Below are positions 38,053 to 46,326 of a stretch of DNA of 64,000 bases, piece after piece. Source of the DNA: Methylobacterium adhaesivum (GTDB lineage Bacteria; Pseudomonadota; Alphaproteobacteria; Rhizobiales; Beijerinckiaceae). The translations under genes and the position numbers were made by a program. Every line of letters starts with the position of its first letter. Within the stretch, counting starts at the first letter, position 1. The DNA lies in assembly GCF_022179065.1 (NCBI RefSeq), contig NZ_BPQD01000003.1, positions 455,700-519,699 on the forward strand, written 5' to 3'. The notes beneath the pieces were generated by a model. That model was not told the DNA's origin and did not search any database. It worked only from the letters and a program-made list of their open reading frames with translations.

Positions 38053-39183
38053 ATGGACCGCAGCTTCCCCCTGACCCGCGCCGCCGGCCTCGACAGCCTC
38101 TCCGATTTCCTCGCAGGCGCGGGCGCGGCCTATGCCGCCAACCGCAACACCGACCGGGGGCCGGAAGCCGAGGCGACCACCTCGGGCCTCTCGCCTTATC
38201 TCCGCCGGCGCCTGATCACGGAGGCCGAGGTGGTCGCCACCGCCGACCGGGCCTTCGGTGATGGCGGGGCGGAGAAGTTCGTCTCGGAGGTGTTCTGGCG
38301 AACCTACTTCAAGGGCCACCTGGAGACCCATCCCGCCGCCTGGGCGGATTATCGCACGCTGGCCGCGGCGGGCCATGACCGCCTCGCCGCCGAACCCGGC
38401 CTGCGGCGGACCTATGCAACGGCGGTCGAAGGACGGACAGGCATCGACGGCTTCGACGACTGGGCTCGCGAACTCGTCGCCACGGGCTGGCTCCACAATC
38501 ACGCCAGGATGTGGTTCGCCTCCATCTGGATCTTCACCCTGCGCCTCCCCTGGGCGCTCGGGGCCGACTTCTTCCTGCGTCATCTCCTCGACGGCGACCC
38601 GGCGAGCAACACCCTGTCCTGGCGCTGGGTCGCGGGCCTGCACACGCGCGGCAAGCACTACGTCGCACGCGCCGAGAACATCCGGCGCTATACGGACGGA
38701 CGCTTCGATCCCGTAGGGCTCGACGAATATCCGGACGCCCTGGACGAGGCGATGCCGCCGCGCGAGGTGCCGCTGCCACGGGGCGACGCCGCCCCGAGGG
38801 GCGAGATCGCGTTGCTCCTCCACCTCGACGATCTTCACCCGGAAAGTCTGCCGTTGGGGGATGCGAAGGTGGTTCGGCTCGGCGGCCTGATCGCCCATGC
38901 GGACGGCGCGTCCAGGCGCGTCAGGTCGGCGGACATGGCCGCCATGGCTGACGCCCTGGCCCGCGCCGAGGCGCATTTTGGGTGTCCGGCCGGCGATGTT
39001 GGAACCGACTGGAGCGGGGGGCTTCCCGTGGTGACGGCTTGGGCACCCGTCGGGCCATCGGCAGCTGCGCTGCCCCAGGGTAGCCTGCGGGTGCGACGGG
39101 CGTGGGACGAGGCCGCTTGGCCGAGGGCGACACGCGGGTACTCCCGCCTGCGCTCTGTGATCCCGAGCCTGCTCGGCGCCTGA
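38053..39183 (+). CDS. Photolyase/cryptochrome-family protein with N-terminal FAD domain
   Basis: The 376-residue product begins directly with the FAD-binding helical domain of DNA photolyases: TSGLSPYLRRRLITEAEVV (about 40-60), KFVSEVFWRTYFKGHLE, and VATGWLHNHARMWFASIWIF followed by LPWALGADFFLRHLLDGDPA and SNTLSWRWVAGL. The usual N-terminal alpha/beta antenna domain is missing. After about residue 235 a shorter region follows (EIALLLHLDDLHPE, VVRLGGLIAHADG, MADALARAEAHFG) that reads as alpha/beta and could be a permuted or replaced antenna domain. Canonical photolyases are 450-500 residues with the opposite order. Repair activity and specificity are not assured. Confidence 0.85.
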   Translation: MDRSFPLTRAAGLDSLSDFLAGAGAAYAANRNTDRGPEAEATTSGLSPYLRRRLITEAEVVATADRAFGDGGAEKFVSEVFWRTYFKGHLETHPAAWADYRTLAAAGHDRLAAEPGLRRTYATAVEGRTGIDGFDDWARELVATGWLHNHARMWFASIWIFTLRLPWALGADFFLRHLLDGDPASNTLSWRWVAGLHTRGKHYVARAENIRRYTDGRFDPVGLDEYPDALDEAMPPREVPLPRGDAAPRGEIALLLHLDDLHPESLPLGDAKVVRLGGLIAHADGASRRVRSADMAAMADALARAEAHFGCPAGDVGTDWSGGLPVVTAWAPVGPSAAALPQGSLRVRRAWDEAAWPRATRGYSRLRSVIPSLLGA

Positions 39184-39238
39184 TCCCAGTAAAACCAGGG
39201 CTGTCACCCGGCGATCACGTGGCCCTCGGGAGAGGCCT

Positions 39239-39961
39239 TCACCCTCTCGGAGCCCGCCACCCAGCCGCCTTCGCTTCGTCCTCGGAGCAGAACATGCGTT
39301 CGCCTGAGCCGACGTCGATCACGGTCTTGTCGTAGTCTCGAGATCCGGGCACGTGATAGATCTGATCGCCCTTTCGGTTGATGTTGCCCTTGATCTGGCA
39401 GCCCGCCGCTGAAGCCGCCGGGGCCTTCGTCGTTGGAGAGGCAGGCGCCGGCGTGATGGCGGCGGCCCCAGGTGCATCGCCTTCCCGCTTGCCCTTGCGC
39501 CAATCCCACGGTGGCGTGAACGGGCCAGCCCAGATTCCCCGCTTCGCAGCCTTTGCCTCGTCTTCCAGCGAGACATAGGCCTTGGAGTATTGGCGGTAGG
39601 CCATGCCCCAGCCCTGGGCGACGAGCCAGCCGTTCAGATCTTCGGCGCCGAGATGGCAGATCGCGACCGAGCGACCATATCGATCCTTGTCCACGACATC
39701 GCACGCGACGTTTCCCGAGCCGATCTTGTCCGCGAGCGCGAAGGCCGCCTTACGCCCACAAGGGTAGTCCCTGCCAGCAGCGTCACCGCACATCTGCGAG
39801 CTCTCCGGTGTATCGACACCCTGAAGGCGGAATCGCTGCCCGCGAATGTCGAGCGTGTCACCGTCGATGACTGATGCTCGGCCCGTAACCGTTTCCGCCT
39901 CCGCCGCCGTGCACAGCAGCAGAATGGCGACTGCTCCGAATGCGGCCCTCAACGGGAACAC
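39239..39961 (-). CDS. Secreted thermonuclease-family nuclease with C-terminal 'sunset'-like domain
   Basis: From a GTG at 39961 the product is 240 residues with a signal peptide (AVAILLLCTAAEA). The SNase core keeps the catalytic set: VIDGDTLDIRG, RLQGVDTPES (Arg, Asp, Glu) and DRYGRSVAIC (Arg). After a Pro/Ala linker (about 170-190) a second domain follows (GCQIKGNINRKGDQIYHVPG, SRDYDKTVIDV, ERMFCSEDEAKAAGWR), the form often called sunset in nuclease-associated proteins. The start overlaps the upstream small gene; a TTG at 39952 would overlap that gene's stop as TTGA. Confidence 0.88.
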   Translation of the reverse strand: MFPLRAAFGAVAILLLCTAAEAETVTGRASVIDGDTLDIRGQRFRLQGVDTPESSQMCGDAAGRDYPCGRKAAFALADKIGSGNVACDVVDKDRYGRSVAICHLGAEDLNGWLVAQGWGMAYRQYSKAYVSLEDEAKAAKRGIWAGPFTPPWDWRKGKREGDAPGAAAITPAPASPTTKAPAASAAGCQIKGNINRKGDQIYHVPGSRDYDKTVIDVGSGERMFCSEDEAKAAGWRAPRG

Positions 39962-40131
39962 TTTTTCTTCGAAGCGCTGATGCTGCCATCTTGGCAAAGG
40001 AACTTGCCGTTCTGGCATGCCTTGATCCCGCCCTTGCCCTGCGAGCACGGCGTGTTGCGAGCATCGGCCGTGCCGAGGGCTATGAGCAGAGCGCCGATCC
40101 CGATCAGAGCCAGCGTCAGTGCACGAATCAT
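39949..40131 (-). CDS. Small Cys-rich secreted protein coupled to the nuclease
   Basis: The ATG at 40131 has a good GAGGAT ribosome site and gives 60 residues: a signal peptide (MIRALTLALIGIGALLIALG ending TADA) and a mature part with four cysteines (NTPCSQGKGGIKACQNG, KFLCQDGSISASKKKC). Its 3' end overlaps the nuclease start, so the two are expressed together. A disulfide-bonded partner, inhibitor or cofactor of the nuclease is possible but unproven. Confidence 0.72.
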   Translation of the reverse strand: MIRALTLALIGIGALLIALGTADARNTPCSQGKGGIKACQNGKFLCQDGSISASKKKCSR

Positions 40132-40241
40132 TGAGCATCCTCCCCTTTTGCGGGGAGGATGGCTTGTTCGTCCTAAGGTTGTCGAGCAGTTTGTTTGCGA
40201 TCTTGGATGGTGAATGTGGATGGAGGATCGAGGCTTTGGCG

Positions 40242-40502
40242 ATGGTCCTGCCACGATGGCTTCGTGACCGCCTCATGCCGACACGGTTCCGCTGGGAGGT
40301 CGCGGGCAAGGCCACCGATCTTCTCTCCGTCCACGGCGGCCTAGCCTACCGCGTCGCCCGCGAGCAGGCCCGAATGGAAAGGGCCGGCGGCCACTCCACC
40401 GAGTGCCGCTTCTGGAGCCGCGTCGCGGTCGAGATCGCCCGGCGCGAGGGACGGGCCGATCAGATCGGCGTGAAGGGTGGGGATCGGTGGCCAGATCCCT
40501 GA
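40242..40502 (+). CDS. Small conserved-type hypothetical protein
   Basis: From the ATG at 40242 the product is 86 residues; a TTG two codons earlier follows GGAGG more closely. The middle (AYRVAREQARMERAGGHSTE) and CRFWSRVAVEIARREGRADQ resemble short proteins common in methylobacterial chromosomes and plasmids, which have no known function. It diverges from the small secreted-protein gene. Confidence 0.55.
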   Translation: MVLPRWLRDRLMPTRFRWEVAGKATDLLSVHGGLAYRVAREQARMERAGGHSTECRFWSRVAVEIARREGRADQIGVKGGDRWPDP

Positions 40503-40631
40503 TCTCGGGTCAAAATCCAATCTGCTTGACCATGCAGAGAGCCACCAGAAGAGAAGGAATCGTCGGCTCGGATGATGCCATGCCGACGCAATTCTGGAAT
40601 CAGGCCACTGCGTTCGTATGCAGCTCGAACC

Positions 40632-41231
40632 TCAATCAAGGATGTCGGTCTGTTTGCCTACGACCACGGCGAAAAGGTCGTTGAGCGCGGCTAGGCTCGC
40701 CGCTTGAAGCTGCGCGGCTGGGACAATCGAACCGTCCAGCGCAGGCAGATCGCGAGTCGCCGTAGAAGAGGCAACTACGGTCGGCCGGAACCCAAGGCTG
40801 AAGGCGCCGCGCGCCGTGGAGTTGATGCACATGTGCGTCATGAAGCCTGCCAGGACGATGTCCTTCACCCCCGTCGCCTCCAACTGCGCCTGGAGGTCGG
40901 TTCCGACGAACGCATTCGGGTAGGCCTTCGTGATCACTGGCTCGCTGCCCTGAGGGGCCACCTCACTGCTGATCTGACCGATCGGTGCCGTGACGTCGTA
41001 GGGTGAGCCCGGTCCGGCATCGTGCCGGATGTGGATAATTGGGATGCCCGCATCCCGCGCCCGCACGAGCAGGTCGGCAGCTTCCTGAAGGGCGGGCTCG
41101 ACACCTTCGAGTCGCATCACACCCTGGCGATAGGTCTCCTGCAGGTCGATCATCACGAGGGCCGAGCCCTTGAAGGATGGAGGCTGCGTGTCGAGACCGG
41201 ACAGGCCGCGCAGGGTCGAAAGATCTGACAT
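40632..41231 (-). CDS. Isochorismatase-like cysteine hydrolase
   Basis: A single-domain cysteine hydrolase of the isochorismatase superfamily, 199 residues from the ATG at 41231 behind a strong GGGAGGAAA site. The catalytic triad is visible: Asp29 (VMIDLQETY), Lys102 (ITKAYPNAF) and Cys135 (THMCINSTARGAF). The fold continues with TVVASSTATRDLP. Substrates in this family range from nicotinamide to N-carbamoyl amines; none can be chosen here. Confidence 0.9.
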   Translation of the reverse strand: MSDLSTLRGLSGLDTQPPSFKGSALVMIDLQETYRQGVMRLEGVEPALQEAADLLVRARDAGIPIIHIRHDAGPGSPYDVTAPIGQISSEVAPQGSEPVITKAYPNAFVGTDLQAQLEATGVKDIVLAGFMTHMCINSTARGAFSLGFRPTVVASSTATRDLPALDGSIVPAAQLQAASLAALNDLFAVVVGKQTDILD

Positions 41232-41429
41232 CGTGTTTTTCCTCCCGCACCGCTCGAATTTCGCGGTGTCATACGAGCGTGGTGCGGACCCTAGCACTTA
41301 TAGACCGCAAGACACCTTGGCGGAAAGTTGGAGTGCCATCACCTCGGCACACTTCAACTCCCGTTCCCGTGTCGATCCATCTGGGGCGTGGAGATGGTGA
41401 ACAGGCTACCCGTCGACGAGAGCCACTTC

Positions 41430-42722
41430 TCAAGCGTGCGCCGTCGGCAGCTCGGTCACCTGCGTCGTGTATCGGGGCGAGCGCATCTCGAACTTCGTCG
41501 ACCACGTCCGCTTCTCGGTGAGCCCTGCGCGCGCCGGTACCACCGATCCCCGGCCGAACCGGCTGTTGCACGCGTCCATCGCCGCCATGAGCGGGCCGCT
41601 TCGCTCTCGGTTGAGCCCACCAATGAGGGCCCTCGGGCTGTAATTGAGGGGCATCAGGTCCGTAGTGATGACCCCAGCCTTGCTGTACCGCCACGGCCGG
41701 TCCCCCGGCGCCTCGCGCCAGGTCCGGGCAACGCCGAGCTGCGCCGCCTGGATCAGCACAAGCGAATCGTTTGTCGCCTCGGGCAGCGTCACCGTGGTGG
41801 AGACCGAACGCATCGGGTCACCGCGGTCGTGGGTCGAGGTATGGTAGAAGACCGTGAGCTGGTCGGTGCCGAGCCCCTCGCGCCGGAGCTTCTCGCCCAG
41901 GCGCGTCGCATGCGCTGCCACGGCCTGCTCCAGCGTGCCGCGGTCCTCCACCCGCCGGGAGAACGAACGGGTGACGGCGCAGCCCTTGCGCTGGGCCGGC
42001 ACCAGCTCGAGGGGCAGGCACGAGAGCCCACGCAGTTCGTGGATGATGCGCTCGCCCACCACCGTCATGGCCTTGCGCACCGGCCGGGGATCGAGGTCGC
42101 GCAGGTCCGCCACCGTGTCGACGCCCATGGCCTCGATCTTCGCCGCCGAGGCGCGCCCGATGCCCCAGACCTCGGACGCCGTGATCCGGCAGAGCCAGTG
42201 GTCGTAGGCCACGGGGTCGGTCAGGTCGCACACCCCGTCCAAGGCCGGTTGGGTCTTGGCGATGTGGTTGGCGAGCTTGGCGAGCGTCTTCGTCGGGCCG
42301 ATGCCGACGCAGGTCGGGATGCCGGTCCAGGCCCGCACCGTGGCGCGCAGATCGCGGGCCAGCTCGATGCGCAGATCCGGGTGGACGTCAGACAGGTCGA
42401 GAAATGATTCGTCGATGGAGTAGATCTCCACCCGTGGGGAGAAGTCCCGGTAGACGGCGTTCGCGCGCGAGCTCATGTCGCCGTAGAGGGTATAGTTCGA
42501 GGAAAACACCCGAACGCCGTCGCGCCGGCATTGCTCGCGGATCTTGAAGAACGGGTCACCCATCTTGATCCCGAGGGCCTTGGCCTCGGCGGTGCGGGCG
42601 ATGGCGCAGCCATCGTTATTGCTCAGCACGATCACCGGCACGCGGGCGAGCTTCGGGTCGAACACCCGCTCGCACGAGCAATAGAAGCTGTTGCCGTCGA
42701 TGAGGGCGATGGCTCGGCTCAT
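41430..42722 (-). CDS. umuC: Y-family DNA polymerase UmuC
   Basis: Catalytic subunit of SOS translesion polymerase V. The 430-residue product has the Y-family palm motifs [51 protein letters not shown] (catalytic Asp-Glu), the HhH region [17 protein letters not shown] and a little-finger domain, ending in a UmuC-type tail with [20 protein letters not shown]. Length is normal (E. coli 422). It overlaps umuD by ATGA. Confidence 0.96.
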   Translation of the reverse strand: MSRAIALIDGNSFYCSCERVFDPKLARVPVIVLSNNDGCAIARTAEAKALGIKMGDPFFKIREQCRRDGVRVFSSNYTLYGDMSSRANAVYRDFSPRVEIYSIDESFLDLSDVHPDLRIELARDLRATVRAWTGIPTCVGIGPTKTLAKLANHIAKTQPALDGVCDLTDPVAYDHWLCRITASEVWGIGRASAAKIEAMGVDTVADLRDLDPRPVRKAMTVVGERIIHELRGLSCLPLELVPAQRKGCAVTRSFSRRVEDRGTLEQAVAAHATRLGEKLRREGLGTDQLTVFYHTSTHDRGDPMRSVSTTVTLPEATNDSLVLIQAAQLGVARTWREAPGDRPWRYSKAGVITTDLMPLNYSPRALIGGLNRERSGPLMAAMDACNSRFGRGSVVPARAGLTEKRTWSTKFEMRSPRYTTQVTELPTAHA

Positions 42723-43186
42723 CGGACCAGGCCGGCGCGGGCGATGTGCCAGCGGATCGAGAACCGCACCACGCCCCAGATCTCGCCTTCGGCCGCCTCC
42801 TGAACGGCGAAGGTCGGAAGATCCGGGTTCTCGAAAGCGAGGCGCGCGACGCTGCCCTCGATGCGCAGGCGCTTCACCGACATCTCGCCGTCGATCGCGG
42901 CCACCACCACACTGCCGTTTCCGGCTTTCAGGCTGCGATCGACCACTGCGAGATCGCGGTCGAAGATCCCGGCCGCCCGCATGGAATCGCCCGAGATGTT
43001 CCAGGCGAAGGTCGCGGGCGGGTTCGGAGCAAGCCACCGCGGCAGCTCCAGGGCGCCCTCGAGGAAGTCGTCGGCCGGCGACGGGAAGCCGGCGCAGAGC
43101 GCCTGCCCCATGATGGGGATGCGGACGAGGTTGTCGCCCTCCCGAACCAATTCCGAGACCCGAAAAAGGCCCACCGCGTGCTCCAT
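42719..43186 (-). CDS. umuD: SOS mutagenesis protein UmuD
   Basis: UmuD self-cleaves with RecA* to UmuD', the polymerase V accessory subunit. The 155-residue product shows the cleavage pair Ala32-Gly33 (ALCAGFPSP), nucleophile Ser68 ([11 protein letters not shown]) and Lys105 ([10 protein letters not shown]). It is slightly longer than E. coli UmuD (139) at the C terminus. A GAAC-N7-GAAC SOS box ends nine bases from its start codon. Confidence 0.95.
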   Translation of the reverse strand: MEHAVGLFRVSELVREGDNLVRIPIMGQALCAGFPSPADDFLEGALELPRWLAPNPPATFAWNISGDSMRAAGIFDRDLAVVDRSLKAGNGSVVVAAIDGEMSVKRLRIEGSVARLAFENPDLPTFAVQEAAEGEIWGVVRFSIRWHIARAGLVR

Positions 43187-43194
43187 TCGTGTTA

Positions 43195-43209
43195 GAACGA
43201 AAAGAGAAC
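43195..43209 (-). promoter_or_regulatory. LexA (SOS) box, alphaproteobacterial type
   Basis: GAAC (43195-43198), seven bases, GAAC (43206-43209); on the umuD strand this reads GTTC-N7-GTTC, the exact alphaproteobacterial LexA operator. It is immediately upstream of umuD and about 95 bp before the divergent small gene at 43304, which it might also control. Confidence 0.88.
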
Positions 43210-43303
43210 AAGCGCGCGTTCGGTTCCACGGTCAAGCTCGCAGATGCCGCTTGTTGATAACGGGGACGGCGCCCTTCGGCGCCTGTGCATGGAGTGTGGT
43301 TCG

Positions 43304-43558
43304 ATGGCGATGAAATCGACGTTTCTGGTGCAGACGTTCGTGATCAAGCGGAAGCGGCTGGTGCCGGGCGATCGCGAGGTGTCGCCGACCGAAAGTGGTG
43401 CGCTGAAGAAGGCCGAGGCCATGGCCGGCCGGATGCCGGGCACGGCTGCGCTGAAGGTCGTTGCGGATGACGAGACGGGCGAGCTCGAGGCCGCGACGAT
43501 CTTGGGGCAGTTCGGCGAGGTGCCGGAAGATTTTGCGGAAAGCCTGCAAGGTGGGTAG
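43304..43558 (+). CDS. Small hypothetical protein divergent from umuDC
   Basis: The ATG at 43304 follows GGAG and gives 84 residues (a second ATG two codons on is equally possible). Sequence features: [16 protein letters not shown], a helix [14 protein letters not shown] and [20 protein letters not shown]. No family recognised; similar short proteins are seen in methylobacterial accessory DNA. Its promoter region includes the SOS box. Confidence 0.65.
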   Translation: MAMKSTFLVQTFVIKRKRLVPGDREVSPTESGALKKAEAMAGRMPGTAALKVVADDETGELEAATILGQFGEVPEDFAESLQGG

Positions 43559-43747
43559 GTCGGCGCTTGGTGGAGTTCGCGCACCGCGCTGTGTGCCGAG
43601 TGGCCTACAACTCAATTGTTGGGGCGCTCCCAAGTTAAAAATTAGATAAATATAAGATTGATGGTGTGTGAATATCGGTGATATCTATTTGTGATGGCAT
43701 GGAAATTGATAATTAGTTGTATGGCGCAAATTTTTTGGAGACGCGCC

Positions 43748-44038
43748 ATGCAATTTGAAAAAGACGAGGCACCTGAAGTTGTGCCGCAGCAAATTTTTGT
43801 CGCCGGAATGGTCCGCATTGCGACCCCACTTGTTCCGCATTGGAAGAATGTATTGATGTCGCCTCTTAGCGATGCGGTAGATGAAATGATCCAGAAAGGA
43901 GACCTTCCGATCGCAATCGCCGACGCGTTCGATGATCTTGGACAATTTCTTGGGCGTCTTGCATCCGAGATCATAGCCGAGCGTCAGCGGCGCGGAATGC
44001 CGCTCCCCGACGGGCCAGACGATATCGCGGCAGGTTGA
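43748..44038 (+). CDS. Hypothetical protein in AT-rich segment
   Basis: The ATG at 43748 is preceded by TGGAG at good spacing. The 96-residue product starts MQFEKDEAPEVVPQQIFVAG and is otherwise helical (SDAVDEMIQKGDLPIAIADA, DDLGQFLGRLASEIIAERQR). The 190 bp upstream are much more AT-rich than the chromosome, which suggests horizontal acquisition. Function unknown. Confidence 0.6.
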   Translation: MQFEKDEAPEVVPQQIFVAGMVRIATPLVPHWKNVLMSPLSDAVDEMIQKGDLPIAIADAFDDLGQFLGRLASEIIAERQRRGMPLPDGPDDIAAG

Positions 44039-44055
44039 GGTAAACTGAAACGAAA

Positions 44056-44084
44056 AACCCGCCACGGCCGGAGCCGGGCGGGTT
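44056..44084. terminator. GC-rich hairpin after the 43748 gene
   Basis: AACCCGCC (44056-44063) pairs with GGCGGGTT (44077-44084). An A-run precedes it on the plus strand, so the T-run lies on the minus strand. It could end the plus-strand gene weakly or block minus-strand readthrough. Confidence 0.5.
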
Positions 44085-44286
44085 AAAGTGTTCCAAGTCC
44101 AGGAGAGGCTTGGATAGGGAGAAGCGATAGACTTTGCATAGGTCGTGCCAGCCTACCGCCTCACCACCCCGCCCGCGACAATCCCTATCGGGAGCGCTGG
44201 TAGGGAGCGCGGCACCTGTGACACCCGAGCCCTAGCCCCCTGCCCCGTGCGCGCCTATCCCGTCCGGCCACCACACGCCGGATCCC

Positions 44287-44661
44287 ATGCCAGCCGCACC
44301 AGCCGTCATTCCCGCCGACCCGAAACTCTGGCGCCAGGGCTTCCTCGACCTTCGGCCGAGCGTAGTTCCGTGCCCAGGCTTCACTATGGCGACCTGGGGC
44401 ACCACCCACGAGGTTTGCATCGACTTCCTCGACCGGAACGCGGAGGAGGCTGCAGCGCTGGGCTGGACGACGCTGCAGCTGTTTGGCGTTCACCCGCAGG
44501 TCGGGCTGATCCGCGTCGACTTCTGCGGTGGGGTCGTCATACCGGGCGACAAGCTGTCCGCGCTCACGGCCAACCGCATCGAGTTCGGCGATACGGCACA
44601 TTACCGCGATACGCCGGGCCGGCCGACGGGCGCCGTGCCGATCTGGCTGTTCGGGCGGTGA
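44287..44661 (+). CDS. Hypothetical protein of accessory region
   Basis: The 124-residue product has PKLWRQGFLDLRPSVVPCPG, EVCIDFLDRNAEEAAALGWT, TLQLFGVHPQVGLIRVDFCG and a C-terminal TGAVPIWLFGR. It is soluble and compact with no signal peptide. I recognise no named family. Its stop shares one base with the next start (TGATG), so the two form a coupled pair. Confidence 0.65.
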   Translation: MPAAPAVIPADPKLWRQGFLDLRPSVVPCPGFTMATWGTTHEVCIDFLDRNAEEAAALGWTTLQLFGVHPQVGLIRVDFCGGVVIPGDKLSALTANRIEFGDTAHYRDTPGRPTGAVPIWLFGR

Positions 44662-44837
44662 TGGGCGAGATCGACATCGTTGTGGGCCGCATGCTTCCGT
44701 TCGCGGCCGGGCTGGGCGTGGACGAGATCGCCCTGCGCCTCATCGTCTTGGTGGTCTGGACGGATAGCGTCGTGCGGACGGGCGAAGAAAAGGCCGCCGA
44801 GGTGCGGCGACGGTTGATGCGGGCGGCGGGGGTGTAG
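44661..44837 (+). CDS. 58-residue protein coupled to the preceding gene
   Basis: The ATG overlaps the upstream stop as TGATG. The product (MGEIDIVVGRMLPFAAGLGV, IALRLIVLVVWTDSVVRTGE, then a basic helix KAAEVRRRLMRAAGV) is short and amphipathic with one semi-hydrophobic segment. Unknown function. Confidence 0.55.
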   Translation: MGEIDIVVGRMLPFAAGLGVDEIALRLIVLVVWTDSVVRTGEEKAAEVRRRLMRAAGV

Positions 44838-44847
44838 GACGCAAAAA

Positions 44848-44874
44848 GCCCGGCGCGCTGTGTGGCGGCCGGGC
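44848..44874 (-). terminator. Intrinsic terminator of the 44896-45105 gene
   Basis: GCCCGGC (44848-44854) pairs with GCCGGGC (44868-44874); five A residues at 44843-44847 give a T-run after the stem on the minus strand. It lies about 20 nt beyond the stop of the minus-strand membrane gene. Confidence 0.7.
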
Positions 44875-44895
44875 ATGAGTTAAGCGAATCAGTAG

Positions 44896-45105
44896 CTATT
44901 TGGAAGGGCTGTCGAGTTGACTGACCCTTAGGTCTGCTCTGTGTAAGTTGATTATATTAATCGCCGAACTGAAAGTTAGCGCTGCTATGATGAACGCGCA
45001 GAATGCGTACCCAGCAGCGTCCTTTTTGGCGAAGTAAAAGCACGCGCACATAGATCCAACTATGATCGCAATGCACATAAGAAAGTAGATCATTTCCATT
45101 GACAT
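44896..45105 (-). CDS. Small two-helix membrane protein
   Basis: From the ATG at 45105 the product is 69 residues with two hydrophobic helices (MIYFLMCIAIIVGSMCACFY and GYAFCAFIIAALTFSSAINI) and a polar tail. A start at 45198 is open but adds non-hydrophobic sequence. Followed by a good terminator. Unknown function; base composition is lower in GC than the chromosome. Confidence 0.6.
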   Translation of the reverse strand: MSMEMIYFLMCIAIIVGSMCACFYFAKKDAAGYAFCAFIIAALTFSSAINIINLHRADLRVSQLDSPSK

Positions 45106-45241
45106 GGTGCCATCTGGCCGTAGCGGCCCCTTCTTTTCGGTGAGGGGATGCTGCTTGACGAGCCCTCGCAATTGTCCGATCTTGGACGGGCGAAGCAAAG
45201 CGCGTCCCGCACAGCATCCTACCGGTGCGCGGGTCTACGGG

Positions 45242-45265
45242 AAGCCCAGGTTGCAGCCTGGGCTT
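45242..45265. terminator. Hairpin between antitoxin gene and 45105 gene
   Basis: AAGCCCAGG (45242-45250) pairs perfectly with CCTGGGCTT (45257-45265) across a six-base loop; TTTCT follows on the plus strand. It is 50 nt beyond the stop of the minus-strand antitoxin gene and may end that transcript. Confidence 0.55.
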
Positions 45266-45313
45266 TCTCGTATCGTCAGACTGGTTTGCCATACGCTTGC
45301 AAGGATGCAGGCG

Positions 45314-45610
45314 TCAGCCGATAGCTAGAGCCTTTTTAACTGCCTCTGGGTCTCTATCTATCAAGGTCAAAAGCACGCGCGCCGAAGTTTCGGGCACCCG
45401 CTTATCCTGTTCCCAGTTGCGCAAGGTTTCGAGCTTGAAGCCAAAACGCGCTGCGAACTGCTTTTGTGTCATTTGCATCTTGTTCCTGATAGAACGAACA
45501 TCAACACTAGTCGGCGCCTGCCATTCATGAAAGGAGGCAGCCGCAGCATCACCTTGTTTCCAGGCAATTACGTCGTTTAGTCCGTCAATGATTTTCTGGC
45601 CGCTGCTCAT
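45314..45610 (-). CDS. HigA-type XRE-family antitoxin
   Basis: The 98-residue product has a C-terminal helix-turn-helix (NKMQMTQKQFAARFGFKLET then LRNWEQDKRVPETSARVLLT), typical of HigA/MqsA-like antitoxins that also repress their operon. It follows the RelE-type toxin gene by 30 nt, the toxin-first order of higBA systems. Confidence 0.88.
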   Translation of the reverse strand: MSSGQKIIDGLNDVIAWKQGDAAAASFHEWQAPTSVDVRSIRNKMQMTQKQFAARFGFKLETLRNWEQDKRVPETSARVLLTLIDRDPEAVKKALAIG

Positions 45611-45640
45611 GTTGGTTCTCCTGGGGTCTTGTTATTATTG

Positions 45641-46042
45641 TTAGGCGACGTCGTCTGGAGCAAGATCGCTGAGATAATCTTCAATTATTCCTTCAATCTT
45701 GCTCTCGATTTCGTCGAGTTGCTTCTTGCAGAGGTTGGCTCTCTCGTTCTTGGCATAGACTGCCAAGAGTAGGATCGGCATATTCAAATCCCGGAAGAAA
45801 TAAATCACCCGAGCTCCGCCTCTTTTGCCAGATCCCTTTGCTTTCCAACGTGCCTTGCGCAGCCCTGAGGTTCCAGGGATCACTTTTCCATAGGCTGGAT
45901 TCGCGCCTATGAAATTGGCAAATCCGGTTAATTCTTCTTGCGAGAATATTGCGGATGCTGCTCTCGTGAACGAGCGTGCCGCGAGTATCCGAATCGGGTG
46001 GGCCTCTGCTTTAAACAGGATGGCCTTGGCTGCTTGCGGCAT
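45641..46042 (-). CDS. RelE/HigB-type toxin
   Basis: From the ATG at 46042 the product is 133 residues (an upstream start at 46093 is open). FANFIGANPAYGKVIPGTSG, RKARWKAKGSGKRGGARVIY and FFRDLNMPILLLAVYAKNER match RelE/ParE-family mRNA interferases of the HigB2 type, with the conserved basic patch and the YFF strand. It pairs with the downstream HTH antitoxin. Lower GC than neighbours indicates acquisition. Confidence 0.87.
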   Translation of the reverse strand: MPQAAKAILFKAEAHPIRILAARSFTRAASAIFSQEELTGFANFIGANPAYGKVIPGTSGLRKARWKAKGSGKRGGARVIYFFRDLNMPILLLAVYAKNERANLCKKQLDEIESKIEGIIEDYLSDLAPDDVA

Positions 46043-46112
46043 CTGGAAATTCTCACGGTCGGACTGCACCAATCCCGACTTGAGCCAGGGCAATCGCCGG
46101 GATTAGTGATAG

Positions 46113-46162
46113 GTAGGCCAATGACCGACCCTCGTCAATGACTTAGTGGGCCAATGGCCTAC
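46113..46162. promoter_or_regulatory. Candidate toxin-antitoxin operator
   Basis: GTAGGCCA (46113-46120) and TGGCCTAC (46155-46162) are perfect inverted repeats 34 bp apart, and GGCCAATG occurs twice (46116-46123 and 46149-46156). They lie 70-120 bp upstream of the toxin start, where HigA-type antitoxins bind. Confidence 0.55.
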
Positions 46163-46238
46163 TTTCCCGGGTGCGGGCTGGGAGAAGCCACCATCCCCAG
46201 GCTGATTTTGTGCAAGATGCTAGGCAAGCAAACGAAAA

Positions 46239-46264
46239 ACCCGCTCGGATTGCTCCGGGCGGGT
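46239..46264 (-). terminator. Intrinsic terminator at the end of the prophage late operon
   Basis: ACCCGCTCGGA (46239-46249) pairs with TCCGGGCGGGT (46254-46264) with one G-U-type mismatch and a four-base loop. AAAAA before it on the plus strand gives a T-run after the stem on the minus strand. It is 62 nt beyond the last lysis-region gene. Confidence 0.75.
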
Positions 46265-46326
46265 GAAGGTGGATTCCTCGGGGGGAATATGGTGGGTGAA
46301 CGGCCAAGCGGCCGGGCGGTTCCGGT

